Positions 16,308 to 24,530 of a stretch of 32,157 nt of DNA are shown one piece after another (positions within the stretch are counted from its first letter, which is position 1; each line of letters begins with the position of its first letter). Location: NCBI RefSeq assembly GCF_019599185.1, contig NZ_JAIEUL010000030.1:1-32157 (forward strand). Direction: 5' to 3'. The notes under the pieces were generated by a model, which saw only the letters and a program-made list of their open reading frames with translations, did no database searches and was not told the origin of the DNA. The DNA is from Cryobacterium inferilacus (GTDB lineage: Bacteria > Actinomycetota > Actinomycetes > Actinomycetales > Microbacteriaceae). A program made the position numbers and the translations under genes.

Positions 16308-16935
16308 CCGGCCGGCCGGCCGGAACCGGCGCGCCGGTCGTGGCGGCTTCGCTGGCCGTCTGAGCCGCTCGGGCGCGCAGCCAGCCGCGCAGGCCCCACA
16401 CACACAGGCCGATGAAGAGTAGGTAGAGCGCCGCGGTGATGTTCAGTCCCTTATAGAGGAACAGGCCCACGTAGGCCACGTCGACGGCGATCCAGACGAA
16501 CCAGTTCTCCAGCCAGCGCCGGTTGAGCATGTACTGGGCGACCAGACTCACCGAGGTGGTGGCCGCATCCGCGATCTCGGTGGTGGAATCGGTGTATGAG
16601 TGCAGCGCGAAGGCGATGATCGCGGTGCCGGCCACGGCGGCCAGCACGAGCGGCAGGACGGCGCGGCGCGGCATCCGCCCCACCAGTGCACGATCGTCGG
16701 CGGCGCGGTGCCTGGACCAGCCGTACCAGCCCATCACCCCGAGCACCAGGTAGACGACCTGCAGGCCCAGGTCGGCGTAGAGCGCGGCACCGAAGAACAG
16801 CACCATGAAGACCAGGTTGTTCGCGATCCCGATCGGAAAGTTCCAGATGTTGCGGCGCGCGGCCAGAAAGACACACGCCGCCCCGGTTCCGAATCCCAGC
16901 ACTTCGGTCCAGTTGTCGATCAGCCATTCCCCCAT
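16300..16935 (-). CDS. pnuC: Nicotinamide riboside transporter PnuC
   Basis: A 211-aa membrane protein with about seven hydrophobic segments. It contains the family blocks WNFPIGIANNLVF, DLGLQVVYLVLGVMGWYGW and WLENWFVWIAVDVAYVGLF, whose Trp/Asn residues shape the ribosyl-nicotinamide site. PnuC carries nicotinamide riboside by facilitated diffusion; NadR, encoded directly downstream with an 8-nt overlap, traps it by phosphorylation. The ATG at 16935 starts MGEWLIDNWTEVLGF, matching the usual N-terminus; GGGG lies close in front. The 160-nt gap to the divergent MFS gene contains a full intergenic palindrome but no NAD-regulator site that I recognise. Confidence 0.9.
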   Translation of the reverse strand: MGEWLIDNWTEVLGFGTGAACVFLAARRNIWNFPIGIANNLVFMVLFFGAALYADLGLQVVYLVLGVMGWYGWSRHRAADDRALVGRMPRRAVLPLVLAAVAGTAIIAFALHSYTDSTTEIADAATTSVSLVAQYMLNRRWLENWFVWIAVDVAYVGLFLYKGLNITAALYLLFIGLCVWGLRGWLRARAAQTASEAATTGAPVPAGRPGA

Positions 16936-16959
16936 GGTCCCCGAGTCTAGAAGACCCCG

Positions 16960-17022
16960 ACTGTTCCCCGTGCGGACAGGTGCGTCCGGTACGCCGGACG
17001 CAAATGTCCGATTCGGGAACAT
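16960..17022. repeat. Full-length intergenic palindrome, copy 4
   Basis: The outer arms are ACTGTTCCC (16960-16968) and GGGAACA (17015-17021), and the inner stem TGCGTCCGG-TACG-CCGGACGCA is perfect. It lies between two divergent genes (pnuC and the MFS gene), which argues against a pure terminator role for the family. Confidence 0.8.
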
Positions 17023-17096
17023 ATCCGGCGCAATCTGGTTGACACAGGGGTACCTCACACTGGGGTCGCACCTGAGCCCGTTCCGTTAGGACCCCG

Positions 17097-18590
17097 ATGA
17101 CCGACTCCGCCGTCACCACCAGCCCCGCCCCCTCGTCCGACCGTGTCGGCAACACCCCGGATGCCGCGGGAACGAAACTCGTCATCTCGCTGCTGCTGGT
17201 GTCCGCTTTCGTCGTCATCCTCAACGAGACCATCATGGGTGTCGCCCTCCCCCAGCTCATGGCCGACCTGAACATCACGGCCAGCGCCGCCCAGTGGCTG
17301 ACCACCGCGTTCATGCTCACCATGGCCGTGGTCATCCCCATCACCGGCTTCCTGCTGCAGCGGTTCAACACCCGCCCGGTCTTCCTGGCCGCGATGACCC
17401 TGTTCAGCCTCGGCACCCTCATCGCCGCCATCGCACCGGGCTTCGAGGTGCTGATCGTCGGCCGGGTGGTGCAGGCCATGGGCACGGCCATCATGATGCC
17501 CCTGCTGATGACCACCGTGATGACCCTCGTCGCACCGGCCGCCCGCGGCAAGACCATGGGCAACATCTCCATCGTCATCTCGGTCGCCCCGGCGATCGGC
17601 CCCACCATCTCCGGCCTCATCCTCAGCGTGCTCGACTGGCGGTGGATGTTCATCCTCGTGCTGCCGATCGCCCTCGGCGCCCTGGCCCTCGGCGCCGCCC
17701 GGATCAAGAACGTCACCACCCCGCGCAAGGCACCGCTCGACGTGTTGTCGGTCATCCTCTCCGCGTTCGGCTTCGGCGGTCTCGTTTACGGGCTGAGCAA
17801 CCTGGGCGAATCCGCCACCGGCAGCGCCGCGGCCGGCCTCGTGCCGCTGGCCATCGGTCTGGTCGCGATCGCCCTGTTCGTCTGGCGCCAGATCACCCTG
17901 CAGCGCACCGACCGGGCCCTGCTCGATCTGCGCACCTTTGCCTCGCGCACCTTCACCTTCTCCATCGTCATGCTCGGTGTGAGCATGATGGCGCTGTTCG
18001 GCACCCTCATCCTGCTCCCGATCTACATGCAGACCGTGCTCGGCCTGGATGCGCTCGTCACCGGCCTGCTGCTTCTGCCCGGCGGCCTCACCATGGGCCT
18101 GCTCGCCCCGTTCGTCGGTCGGTTCTTCGACAGGTTCGGGCCCACCGTGCTCCTGGTGCCCGGCGCCATCATCGTCAGCGGCGCGTTCTGGTTCCTCACC
18201 ATGCTCAGCGCGACCACGCCGTTCTGGTACGTGCTCGTGGCCCACGTGGCCCTGAGTTTCGGGCTGGCGTTCCTGTTCACCCCGCTGTTCACGTCGGCGC
18301 TGGGCGCACTGCCGCCCAAGCTGTACTCGCACGGCAGCGCCGTGGTCGGCACCGTGCAGCAGCTGGCGGGCGCCGCGGGCACGGCCCTGTTCATCACGGT
18401 GATGTCCGCCACCGCTGCGACCCAGATGATCGACGGGGTCGACGAGATCGCCGCCACCGGCGCGGGCATCCAGAGCGCGTTCTTCTACGGCGCGATCATC
18501 TCGCTGTTCGCGATCCCGCTGGCGTTCTTCATCCGCAAGCCCGCCGTGACGGTCACCGACGGCCACGACGCCCCGATGATGGCGCACTGA
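17097..18590 (+). CDS. DHA2-family (EmrB/QacA-like) MFS multidrug exporter
   Basis: A 497-aa proton-coupled efflux protein with about 14 hydrophobic segments. Signatures: LNETIMGVALPQLMADLNIT (motif D1-like, first helix), ITGFLLQRFNTRPVF (motif A region), GRVVQAMGTAIMMPLLMT (motif B), ISVAPAIGPTISGLIL (motif C, antiporter signature). Substrates in this family are usually cationic or amphipathic drugs. The ATG at 17097 is preceded by TTAGGA at about 6 nt spacing. No TetR or MarR regulator is adjacent. The gene ends only 4 nt from the stop of the convergent fmdA, with no terminator hairpin in between. Confidence 0.9.
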   Translation: MTDSAVTTSPAPSSDRVGNTPDAAGTKLVISLLLVSAFVVILNETIMGVALPQLMADLNITASAAQWLTTAFMLTMAVVIPITGFLLQRFNTRPVFLAAMTLFSLGTLIAAIAPGFEVLIVGRVVQAMGTAIMMPLLMTTVMTLVAPAARGKTMGNISIVISVAPAIGPTISGLILSVLDWRWMFILVLPIALGALALGAARIKNVTTPRKAPLDVLSVILSAFGFGGLVYGLSNLGESATGSAAAGLVPLAIGLVAIALFVWRQITLQRTDRALLDLRTFASRTFTFSIVMLGVSMMALFGTLILLPIYMQTVLGLDALVTGLLLLPGGLTMGLLAPFVGRFFDRFGPTVLLVPGAIIVSGAFWFLTMLSATTPFWYVLVAHVALSFGLAFLFTPLFTSALGALPPKLYSHGSAVVGTVQQLAGAAGTALFITVMSATAATQMIDGVDEIAATGAGIQSAFFYGAIISLFAIPLAFFIRKPAVTVTDGHDAPMMAH

Positions 18591-18594
18591 GCGC

Positions 18595-19851
18595 TCACCG
18601 ATTGGCCGCCCGGGGCGCCCCGATCCCCCGGTCGACCTGGAACGGCCCTGCCGCAGACGGGCGCACGTCGAAGTCGAAGATGGCCGTGGGGATGTAGACG
18701 GTCGAACACGAGTTGGGGATGTCCACCACCCCAGACAACCGGCCCTCGATGGGCGCGGCCCCGAGCAGCAGGTAGGCCTGCTCCGGGCTGTAACCGAACG
18801 TGGTCAGGTAGTCGATCGCGTGCAGGCAGGCCCGCTGGTAGGACAGGTGCGAGTCCAGGTACCTCTGTTCCCCGTCCAGGGTCACCGAGGTGCCGGAGAA
18901 GGCCAGCCACTGGCTGAACCGCGGGTCGACGGTGCCGGGCAGGAAGATCGCGTTCTCGCCCACCCCGTAGGTCTCCATGCCGCCGCGGATGATGTCCACC
19001 CGCAGGTCGATGAAGCCGCCCATCTCGATCGCCCCGCAGAAGGTGATCTCCCCGTCGCCCTGGGAGAAATGCAGGTCGCCCAGCGACAGGTTCGCGCCAT
19101 CGACGAACACCGGGTAGAAGACCCTGCTGCCCTTGGACAGGTTCTTGATGTCCTGGTTACCACCGTTTTCCCGCGGCGGGGCGGTGCGGGCGGCTTCACC
19201 GGCCACCCGGGCGAACTCCGCTGCTGGCAGACTGCCCAGCACAGCGTGTTCGGCTTCTGGCGGCAGCGCCAGCGGTGGCACCCGGCCCGGATCGGTGGCA
19301 ATCAGGTCGCCCTCACGCTTGTTCCAACTGGCGAGCAACGCCGCTGACGGCGCCGTGCCCATCAGGCCGGGGTGGATCAGCCCGGTGAACGAGACGCCGG
19401 GGATGTGCCTGGACGTGGCCGTCTGGCCGGTGAAGTCCCAAATGGCCTTGTAGGCATCCGGGAACTGCTCGGTGAGGAACCCGCCGCCGTTGTTGCGAGA
19501 GAAGATGCCGGTGTAACCCCAGCCCTGCCCCGCCAGGGGGCCGGAGTCCTCCTGCGGGATGGGTCCCACGTCCAGGATGTCCACGATCAGAAGGTCGCCG
19601 GGCTTGGCGCCCTCCACCGCGAACGGGCCGCTGAGCTTGTGCACGGTGAGCAGCGGGGCGTTCAGGATGTCCTCGGCCGAGTCGTCGTTGACGATCGCGC
19701 CGTCGAACCACTCCCGACAGTCCACCCGGAAGGAGCTGCCCGGCTTGACGGTGGCCACCGGGGGAATCTCCGGGTGCCAGCGATTGTGCCCGACCTTCTC
19801 CTGGTTTTCGAACTTCCGACTCGAGTCCAACGGGAACAGTTGCTCTGGCAT
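18595..19851 (-). CDS. fmdA: Formamidase/acetamidase
   Basis: A 418-aa FmdA/AmdA-family amidase that hydrolyses formamide (or acetamide) to ammonia and the acid, giving nitrogen. Diagnostic blocks are GHNRWHPEIPPVA, FRVDCREWFDG, GPFAVEGAKPGDLLIVDI, WGYTGIF, PGVSFTGLIHPGLMGTAP, NGGNQDIKNLSKGSRVFYPVFV, DLHFSQGDGEITFCGAIEM and the C-terminal SGVVDIPNSCSTVYIP. Length matches the family (about 400-420). ATG 19851 has GAGGGG 6-7 nt upstream. It is second in an operon behind the fmdB-type gene (36-nt gap). The enzyme is cytoplasmic; no signal peptide is present. Formamide versus acetamide preference cannot be judged. Confidence 0.92.
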   Translation of the reverse strand: MPEQLFPLDSSRKFENQEKVGHNRWHPEIPPVATVKPGSSFRVDCREWFDGAIVNDDSAEDILNAPLLTVHKLSGPFAVEGAKPGDLLIVDILDVGPIPQEDSGPLAGQGWGYTGIFSRNNGGGFLTEQFPDAYKAIWDFTGQTATSRHIPGVSFTGLIHPGLMGTAPSAALLASWNKREGDLIATDPGRVPPLALPPEAEHAVLGSLPAAEFARVAGEAARTAPPRENGGNQDIKNLSKGSRVFYPVFVDGANLSLGDLHFSQGDGEITFCGAIEMGGFIDLRVDIIRGGMETYGVGENAIFLPGTVDPRFSQWLAFSGTSVTLDGEQRYLDSHLSYQRACLHAIDYLTTFGYSPEQAYLLLGAAPIEGRLSGVVDIPNSCSTVYIPTAIFDFDVRPSAAGPFQVDRGIGAPRAANR

Positions 19852-19887
19852 GTGAGACCCCTCTTTTTCGATGGCGCGATTGATGGA

Positions 19888-20178
19888 TTACGGACGCGGA
19901 AGCATCCGGTGCAGTGGGTTGCTGGTGACCGCCCGCCTGGGGCGGGCCCGGCGGCCGGGCCCGATCGAGTCGACCACGTCGGGTTCGGCGGCGCTGCGGG
20001 CGGCCTTCTCGATCAGGCCGTAGGCCGACGACCCTGCCGCCGAGAGGTGTGGTGCGCTCATCATCCGGCGTGCGGGGGTGCCGCAGACCGGGCAGTCGAC
20101 GAGATCAGGCACCGAGCCCATGGGGTGGTTCTGCTCGAACCGGTCGCAACCGGTGCAACTGAACTCGTAGATCGGCAC
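19888..20178 (-). CDS. fmdB: FmdB-type zinc-ribbon protein
   Basis: A 96-aa protein with the FmdB N-terminal zinc ribbon: PIYEFSCTGC then CPVC, giving Cys8, Cys11, Cys29 and Cys32. The rest is Arg/Pro-rich and probably disordered. FmdB proteins accompany formamidase genes and were proposed as regulators; whether they bind DNA or the enzyme is not settled. GTG 20178 is chosen since it begins the conserved MPIYEF block and GGGGAG lies about 7 nt upstream. It is the first gene of the fmdB-fmdA unit and follows a good promoter and a structured leader. Confidence 0.85.
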   Translation of the reverse strand: MPIYEFSCTGCDRFEQNHPMGSVPDLVDCPVCGTPARRMMSAPHLSAAGSSAYGLIEKAARSAAEPDVVDSIGPGRRARPRRAVTSNPLHRMLPRP

Positions 20179-20179
20179 G

Positions 20180-20253
20180 GGTGCTCCCCTGCATCGCGGT
20201 CGCCTCCCGGTGTTCGCGACGGCGCCCACGCGCCGTCGACCGGGTTCAGCGCG
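20180..20253 (-). promoter_or_regulatory. Structured 5' leader of fmdB-fmdA
   Basis: On the minus strand the leader contains GTTCGCG...CGCGAAC (7-bp arms) enclosing a perfect GACGGCGC-GTGG-GCGCCGTC hairpin, then the Shine-Dalgarno GGGGAG. This fold between promoter and start codon could control translation. It does not match a riboswitch class I can recognise, including the guanidine motifs. Confidence 0.45.
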
Positions 20254-20282
20254 AACATATTCGGGCTGTCAGGCGAAGTCAA
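20254..20282 (-). promoter_or_regulatory. Sigma-70-type promoter for fmdB-fmdA
   Basis: On the minus strand TTGACT (20282-20277) and TATGTT (20259-20254) are separated by exactly 17 nt. Transcription would begin near 20247, giving a ~70-nt leader before GTG 20178. Confidence 0.6.
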
Positions 20283-20295
20283 CGACGATCGTCGT
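20282..20295. promoter_or_regulatory. 14-bp perfect palindrome abutting the fmd promoter
   Basis: ACGACGATCGTCGT is self-complementary over 14 bp and touches the -35 box of the fmdB promoter. Its position suits an activator or repressor site. The regulator is unknown, and the motif does not match a GlnR box. Confidence 0.45.
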
Positions 20296-20517
20296 CCCTG
20301 GTACGCGAGTGCCCGCGGTGGATTGGCAACAGAACGTTAACACTGTGACCCCACGCAAGACAGGTCGACGTCTTAGGATCGATGTGCACCGCACAACAGC
20401 TCCCAGCCCCGACCCGTCGGCAGCACCGGAAAATTTCGTGATCACCGGAGCAGGTGACAAGCTCGACTACCCGGATTAAGCCATCGTTTGTACGTACCGA
20501 CCAAGCAGGGCACCATA

Positions 20518-21321
20518 TTGACTTCCCCCCACTCCCCCCTTTCTCCCGCCGAGACCCGTGACCGGGTCCTCAGCTCGCGCGGCATCCTCTTCGACCTCGA
20601 CGGTGTGCTCACCCCCACCGCCGAGGTGCACATGAGTGCGTGGTCACGGCTCTTCACCCCGTTCCTCGACGCCCAGGGCGTCAAGCCGTACACGGATGCC
20701 GACTACTTCGCCTACATCGACGGCAAGCCCCGTTACGACGGCGTGCGTTCCCTGCTCGCCTCCCGCGGTCTCTCCCTGCCAGACGGCGAGCCCACGGATG
20801 CGCCGGAGCTGGAGACCGTCTGCGGCCTCGGCAACCGCAAGAACAAGGCCTTCAACGAGACCCTCGCCGAAGACGGCGTGAGCGCCTACCCTGGCTCGCT
20901 GCGGTTCCTCGACGCCGTGGTCGCTGCCGGCCTCAAGGTCGCCGTGGTCACCAGCTCGCTGAACGGCGAGATGGTGCTCACCGCCGCCGGCCTGCGCGAC
21001 CGGTTCGAGATCGTCGTCGACGGCGTGCGCGCCCGTGCCGAGAAGCTCGCCGGCAAGCCTGCTCCTGACACCTACCTGTTCGGTGCCGAGCTGCTCGGCC
21101 TCACGGCCGCGCAGTGTGTGGTCATCGAAGACGCCGAGTCCGGCATCCAGTCCGGCCGTTCAGGCGACTTCGGCCTGGTGCTCGGCGTCGATCGCGGCGT
21201 GGGCGCGCACGTCCTGTTCGAAGCCGGCGCCGACACCGTCGTCACCGACCTCGACGAACTCCTGCCGCTGATCGGCAGCACCGTACTGTCCTCCCCCAGC
21301 TCGAGCGGAGTCCCCGCATGA
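20518..21321 (+). CDS. pgmB: Beta-phosphoglucomutase-like HAD enzyme
   Basis: A 267-aa HAD protein. Motif I is FDLDGVLTPT (nucleophile Asp26, acid/base Asp28), motif II VVTSSLNGEMVL, motif III lysine in EKLAGKPAPDTYLFGAELLG and motif IV VIEDAESGIQSG. beta-Phosphoglucomutase interconverts beta-glucose 1-phosphate and glucose 6-phosphate; the next gene, overlapping by 4 nt (ATGA), is a GH65 phosphorylase that makes beta-glucose 1-phosphate, so the pair forms one pathway. The start is uncertain: TTG 20518 has GCAGGG about 10 nt upstream, while TTG 20488 has no better site. The N-terminal ~16 residues are not conserved. Cytoplasmic. Confidence 0.85.
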   Translation: MTSPHSPLSPAETRDRVLSSRGILFDLDGVLTPTAEVHMSAWSRLFTPFLDAQGVKPYTDADYFAYIDGKPRYDGVRSLLASRGLSLPDGEPTDAPELETVCGLGNRKNKAFNETLAEDGVSAYPGSLRFLDAVVAAGLKVAVVTSSLNGEMVLTAAGLRDRFEIVVDGVRARAEKLAGKPAPDTYLFGAELLGLTAAQCVVIEDAESGIQSGRSGDFGLVLGVDRGVGAHVLFEAGADTVVTDLDELLPLIGSTVLSSPSSSGVPA

Positions 21322-23834
21322 CCACAGACACCTTCACCACCGCCATCACGGATCCGCTCGATCGCAGCCGGTTCCCGCTCGACGAGTGGGCCCTGGTCGA
21401 GACCGATTTCTCCGGCGACGACATGGGCCGCACCGAGACCCTGTTCGCGGTCGGCAACGGCTACCTGGGCCTGCGTGGCAACGTCGACGAGGGCCGTGAC
21501 GGCCACGTGCACGGCACCTTCATCAACGGTTTCCACGAAACCTGGCCCATCCGGCACGCCGAAGAGGCCTTCGGTTTCGCCCGGGTCGGCCAGACCATCG
21601 TCAACGCCCCCGACGCGAAGATCATCCGCATCTACGTCGACGATGAACCGCTGGTGCTCACCCTCGCCGAACTGCTCAGCTACGAGCGCCGGCTCGACTT
21701 CGCCGATGGCGTGTTGTCGCGGTCCCTGGTCTGGCGCACCCCGTCGGGCAAGCAGGTCCTCATCCGCTCGCGCCGCATGGTCTCGTTCACCGAACGTCAC
21801 CTCGCCGTGCTCGAGTACGAGGTCACCATGCTCGACGCCGACGCTTCCGTCGTCATCTCCAGCCAGACCCTCAACCGTCAGGACGGCATCGGCGAGTACG
21901 ACCGGCCCAAGTCCGGGTCGGCCAACGACTGGGACCCGCGCCGCGCCGAGACGTTCACCGAGCGGGTGCTGCAGCCGCGGTTCAAGCGCGCCAACAACGG
22001 CCGGTACATCCTCGGCTTCCGCTGCACCAACTCCGGCATGACCATCGCCACGGCGTCCGATCACTCGATCGACACCGTCAACGACTTCCACGAGTCCTCG
22101 CAGCTCGGCGACGACCTGGCCAAGCACGTGTACAAGGTGAAGGCCAAGATGGGCAACCCCATCCGCGTCACCAAGCTGCTCAGTTACCACACCTCGGCCG
22201 GCGTGCCCACGCACGAACTCGCCGACCGTTGCGACCGCACCCTCGACCGGGCCAAGGAGTCCGGCGTCGCCGCGATCATCCAGGAGCAGCGTGACTGGCT
22301 CGACGCGTTCTGGGCCCGCACGGATGTCGAATTGCCCGGCCAGCCCGCCCTCCAGCAGGCCACCAGATGGAACTTCTTCCAGCTCGCCCAGGCGTCCATG
22401 CGCGCCGACGGCCAGGGCGTCTCGGCCAAGGGGGTGTCCGGTTCCGGTTACGGCGGGCACTACTTCTGGGACACCGAGGTCTACGTGCTGCCGTTCCTCA
22501 CCTACACGTCGCCGAACGCGGCGCGCAACGCCCTGCGGTTCCGGCACGGCCTGCTCGACCACGCCCGTGCCCGCGCCGCCGAGCTCAATCAGCTCGGCGC
22601 ACTGTTCCCGTGGCGCACCATCAACGGCCTCGAGTCCAGCGCGTACTACGCCGCCGGCACCGCCCAGTATCACATCGACGCCGACATCTCCTATGCGCTC
22701 AGCCAGTACGTCGCGGCCACCGGCGACGAGGACTTCCTCGCCCGCGAAGCCATCGACATCCTGGTGGAGACAGCCCGAATGTGGGCTGACCTGGGGTTCT
22801 GGCGCGGCAACGGCCACGATGTCTTCCACATCCACGGCGTGACAGGGCCAGACGAGTACACCACCGTCGTCAACGACAACCTGTACACGAACATCATGGC
22901 GCGCTCCAACCTGCGTGCCGCGGTGAAGAGCGTGCGCCGGCTGTACTCGATCGACCGCGCGTCGTTCGACTCCATGGCCGCGCGCCTGAAGCTCGACGAG
23001 GCCGAGGTGATGGAGTGGTCCTTCGCCGCTGAGGCGATGCACATCCCGTTCGACCACAACCTCGGCATCCACCCGCAGGACGCCCAGTTCCTGGAGAAGG
23101 AACGCTGGGACCTCGCCGCGACACCGGCCGGACACCGCCCGCTGCTGCTGCACTACCACCCGCTGGTGATCTACCGCTTCCAGGTGCTCAAGCAGGCCGA
23201 CGTGGTGCTGGCGCTCTTGTTGCAGGGTGACCAGTTCACGGCAGAAGAGAAACGGAACGACTTCGACTACTACGACCCGCTGACCACGGGCGACTCCACG
23301 CTGTCGGACGTCGTGCAGTCGATCATCGCCGCCGAGGTGGGCTACCACGAGCTCGCGCTCAAGTACTTCACCTCAGGGCTGTTCGTCGACCTCGCCGACC
23401 TGCACCACAACGCGGCCGACGGTGTGCACGTCGCATCCGCCGGTGGTGTGTGGAGCGCGCTGGTGATGGGCTTCGGCGGACTGCGCGACCACAGCGGCCG
23501 GATCACCCTCGACCCGCGCCTGCCGGAGGACTGGGACGAGCTGATCTTCCGCGTCACGCTCAAGGGCAGCCGGCTGCGGGTGGCCATCACCCAGACCAGC
23601 GTGCACCTGAGCATCGAGGAGGGCACCGAAGCGCGCCTGACCGTGCGTGGCCTGCAGGTCGTCGTCACGGCCGGCACGCCGGAGACCGTTCCACTGTCGC
23701 ACCAGGGCGCCCGCGACCCCGGCGCGCCCACGGCCGCGCTCATCGAGAGCAGCCGCCGCGCCGACGGCACGGTGATCACCTCGTCGATCCCCACGATCGC
23801 GCACATTACCGAGCAGATGCCCACGCTCGACTAG
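21318..23834 (+). CDS. GH65 disaccharide phosphorylase (maltose/trehalose type)
   Basis: An 838-aa inverting phosphorylase of family GH65. These enzymes split maltose, trehalose, kojibiose or nigerose with phosphate into glucose and beta-glucose 1-phosphate. The N-terminal beta-sandwich begins near LVETDFSGDDMGRTETLFAVGNGYLGLRG. The (alpha/alpha)6 barrel contains GHYFWDTEVYVLPFL and HGVTGPDEYTT with the catalytic acid Glu513, then a phosphate-site region around SSLSD-like GDSTLSDVVQSI and VASAGGVWSALVMGFGGLRD. Length is slightly above the ~750-790 aa of characterised maltose phosphorylases, the extra lying at the C-terminus. ATG 21318 overlaps the pgmB stop by 4 nt. Which disaccharide it uses cannot be decided by eye. 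Confidence 0.9.
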   Translation: MTTDTFTTAITDPLDRSRFPLDEWALVETDFSGDDMGRTETLFAVGNGYLGLRGNVDEGRDGHVHGTFINGFHETWPIRHAEEAFGFARVGQTIVNAPDAKIIRIYVDDEPLVLTLAELLSYERRLDFADGVLSRSLVWRTPSGKQVLIRSRRMVSFTERHLAVLEYEVTMLDADASVVISSQTLNRQDGIGEYDRPKSGSANDWDPRRAETFTERVLQPRFKRANNGRYILGFRCTNSGMTIATASDHSIDTVNDFHESSQLGDDLAKHVYKVKAKMGNPIRVTKLLSYHTSAGVPTHELADRCDRTLDRAKESGVAAIIQEQRDWLDAFWARTDVELPGQPALQQATRWNFFQLAQASMRADGQGVSAKGVSGSGYGGHYFWDTEVYVLPFLTYTSPNAARNALRFRHGLLDHARARAAELNQLGALFPWRTINGLESSAYYAAGTAQYHIDADISYALSQYVAATGDEDFLAREAIDILVETARMWADLGFWRGNGHDVFHIHGVTGPDEYTTVVNDNLYTNIMARSNLRAAVKSVRRLYSIDRASFDSMAARLKLDEAEVMEWSFAAEAMHIPFDHNLGIHPQDAQFLEKERWDLAATPAGHRPLLLHYHPLVIYRFQVLKQADVVLALLLQGDQFTAEEKRNDFDYYDPLTTGDSTLSDVVQSIIAAEVGYHELALKYFTSGLFVDLADLHHNAADGVHVASAGGVWSALVMGFGGLRDHSGRITLDPRLPEDWDELIFRVTLKGSRLRVAITQTSVHLSIEEGTEARLTVRGLQVVVTAGTPETVPLSHQGARDPGAPTAALIESSRRADGTVITSSIPTIAHITEQMPTLD

Positions 23835-23851
23835 CGTTCCCGCACGGCACC

Positions 23852-23892
23852 GGGCCGCGCCCCCTCTCGCCCAGCGAGCGGAGGCGCGGCCC
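23852..23892. terminator. Hairpin between convergent genes
   Basis: GGGCCGCGCC (23852-23861) and GGCGCGGCCC (23883-23892) pair perfectly. Inside the loop CTCGC and GCGAG make a second small stem. It begins 17 nt after the GH65 stop and has no T-run, so it could end transcription from either side only in the GC-hairpin manner common in actinobacteria. Confidence 0.65.
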
Positions 23893-23990
23893 GTCGCGGT
23901 TCCGGCCCCCGCCGACGCGGCCCCGTCTATGATCCGGCGCGTAGTTGTGCTCCACGACCATGGCTAAGACGCGCTCGGGTGCTGCGAGGG

Positions 23991-24425
23991 TTAGGGCTTC
24001 CAGACCATCAGCACGGTCACGCCCACCAGCAGCAGGGTGACGATGCCGGACCCGGCCGCGATGCGTGGGTAGCCGGCCACCCGGGCGGCACCCGACGGGT
24101 TCGCCGTCACCTCCTCGGCCGAGGCGCGGAGCGCCGGCACCACGAGGAACAGATTGATCCCGACCGCGAGCACGTAGAGCACGATCGACAGCCAGATCCA
24201 GGTCGACGCGAACGAGGCGCGCTCGCTCATGCCCAACGCGCCGAAGCCGAACAGCGCCACGAGCAGGGAGAGCAGCGTGAAAATGTTCACCGACTTCGCC
24301 AGCACCGTGATTGGGCCGGCCTCCCGGGCACGCAGGGCGCGCAGCCCGGTCATCGGCAGGATGGCCATCGGACCGATGATGAACACGGCCGCGACGATGT
24401 GCAGAAGTTCAAACAGGGTACCCAT
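23991..24425 (-). CDS. DUF2269-like integral membrane protein
   Basis: A 144-aa protein with four hydrophobic segments: LLHIVAAVFIIGPMAILPM (~6-24), IFTLLSLLVALFGFGALGM (~48-66), TWIWLSIVLYVLAVGINLFL (~74-94) and IVTLLLVGVTVLMVW (~126-141). The first segment with its early His and the overall layout resemble DUF2269 proteins, whose function is unknown. ATG 24425 is preceded by AGGGTG at about 7 nt; an ATG two codons earlier is less well placed. It is a single gene; a short intergenic palindrome lies in the gap upstream. Confidence 0.7.
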   Translation of the reverse strand: MGTLFELLHIVAAVFIIGPMAILPMTGLRALRAREAGPITVLAKSVNIFTLLSLLVALFGFGALGMSERASFASTWIWLSIVLYVLAVGINLFLVVPALRASAEEVTANPSGAARVAGYPRIAAGSGIVTLLLVGVTVLMVWKP

Positions 24426-24474
24426 AGGCACACCCTAGAACGGATGCGCCGAACGGTCGCCCCGTCCGGCGCCA

Positions 24475-24501
24475 CAACTGTGCCCCGTGCGGGCAACAGT
24501 T
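24475..24501. repeat. Short form of the intergenic palindrome family
   Basis: AACTGTGCCCCGTGCGGGCAACAGTT keeps the outer arms and the GTGCGG segment of the long copies, but the inner stem is missing. It lies between the DUF2269-like gene start and the mtnN stop, outside both genes. Confidence 0.6.
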
Positions 24502-24530
24502 GGCGGATGCCGCGGGTCGGCGACTCAGCC

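Noticed and set aside
17039..17061. TTGACA (17039-17044) as -35 box for the MFS gene
   Set aside because: No acceptable -10 hexamer at 16-19 nt spacing; left unannotated.
20330..20365. GlnR-like box upstream of the fmd promoter (GTCAC-n6-AACGT)
   Set aside because: Only the first half-site fits; the second does not match GAAAC, and it is about 50 nt upstream of the -35.
21072..23348. Long minus-strand frame (758 codons) opposite the GH65 gene
   Set aside because: Complement of a clear GH65 phosphorylase in the usual high-GC shadow frame, with no RBS or recognisable domain.
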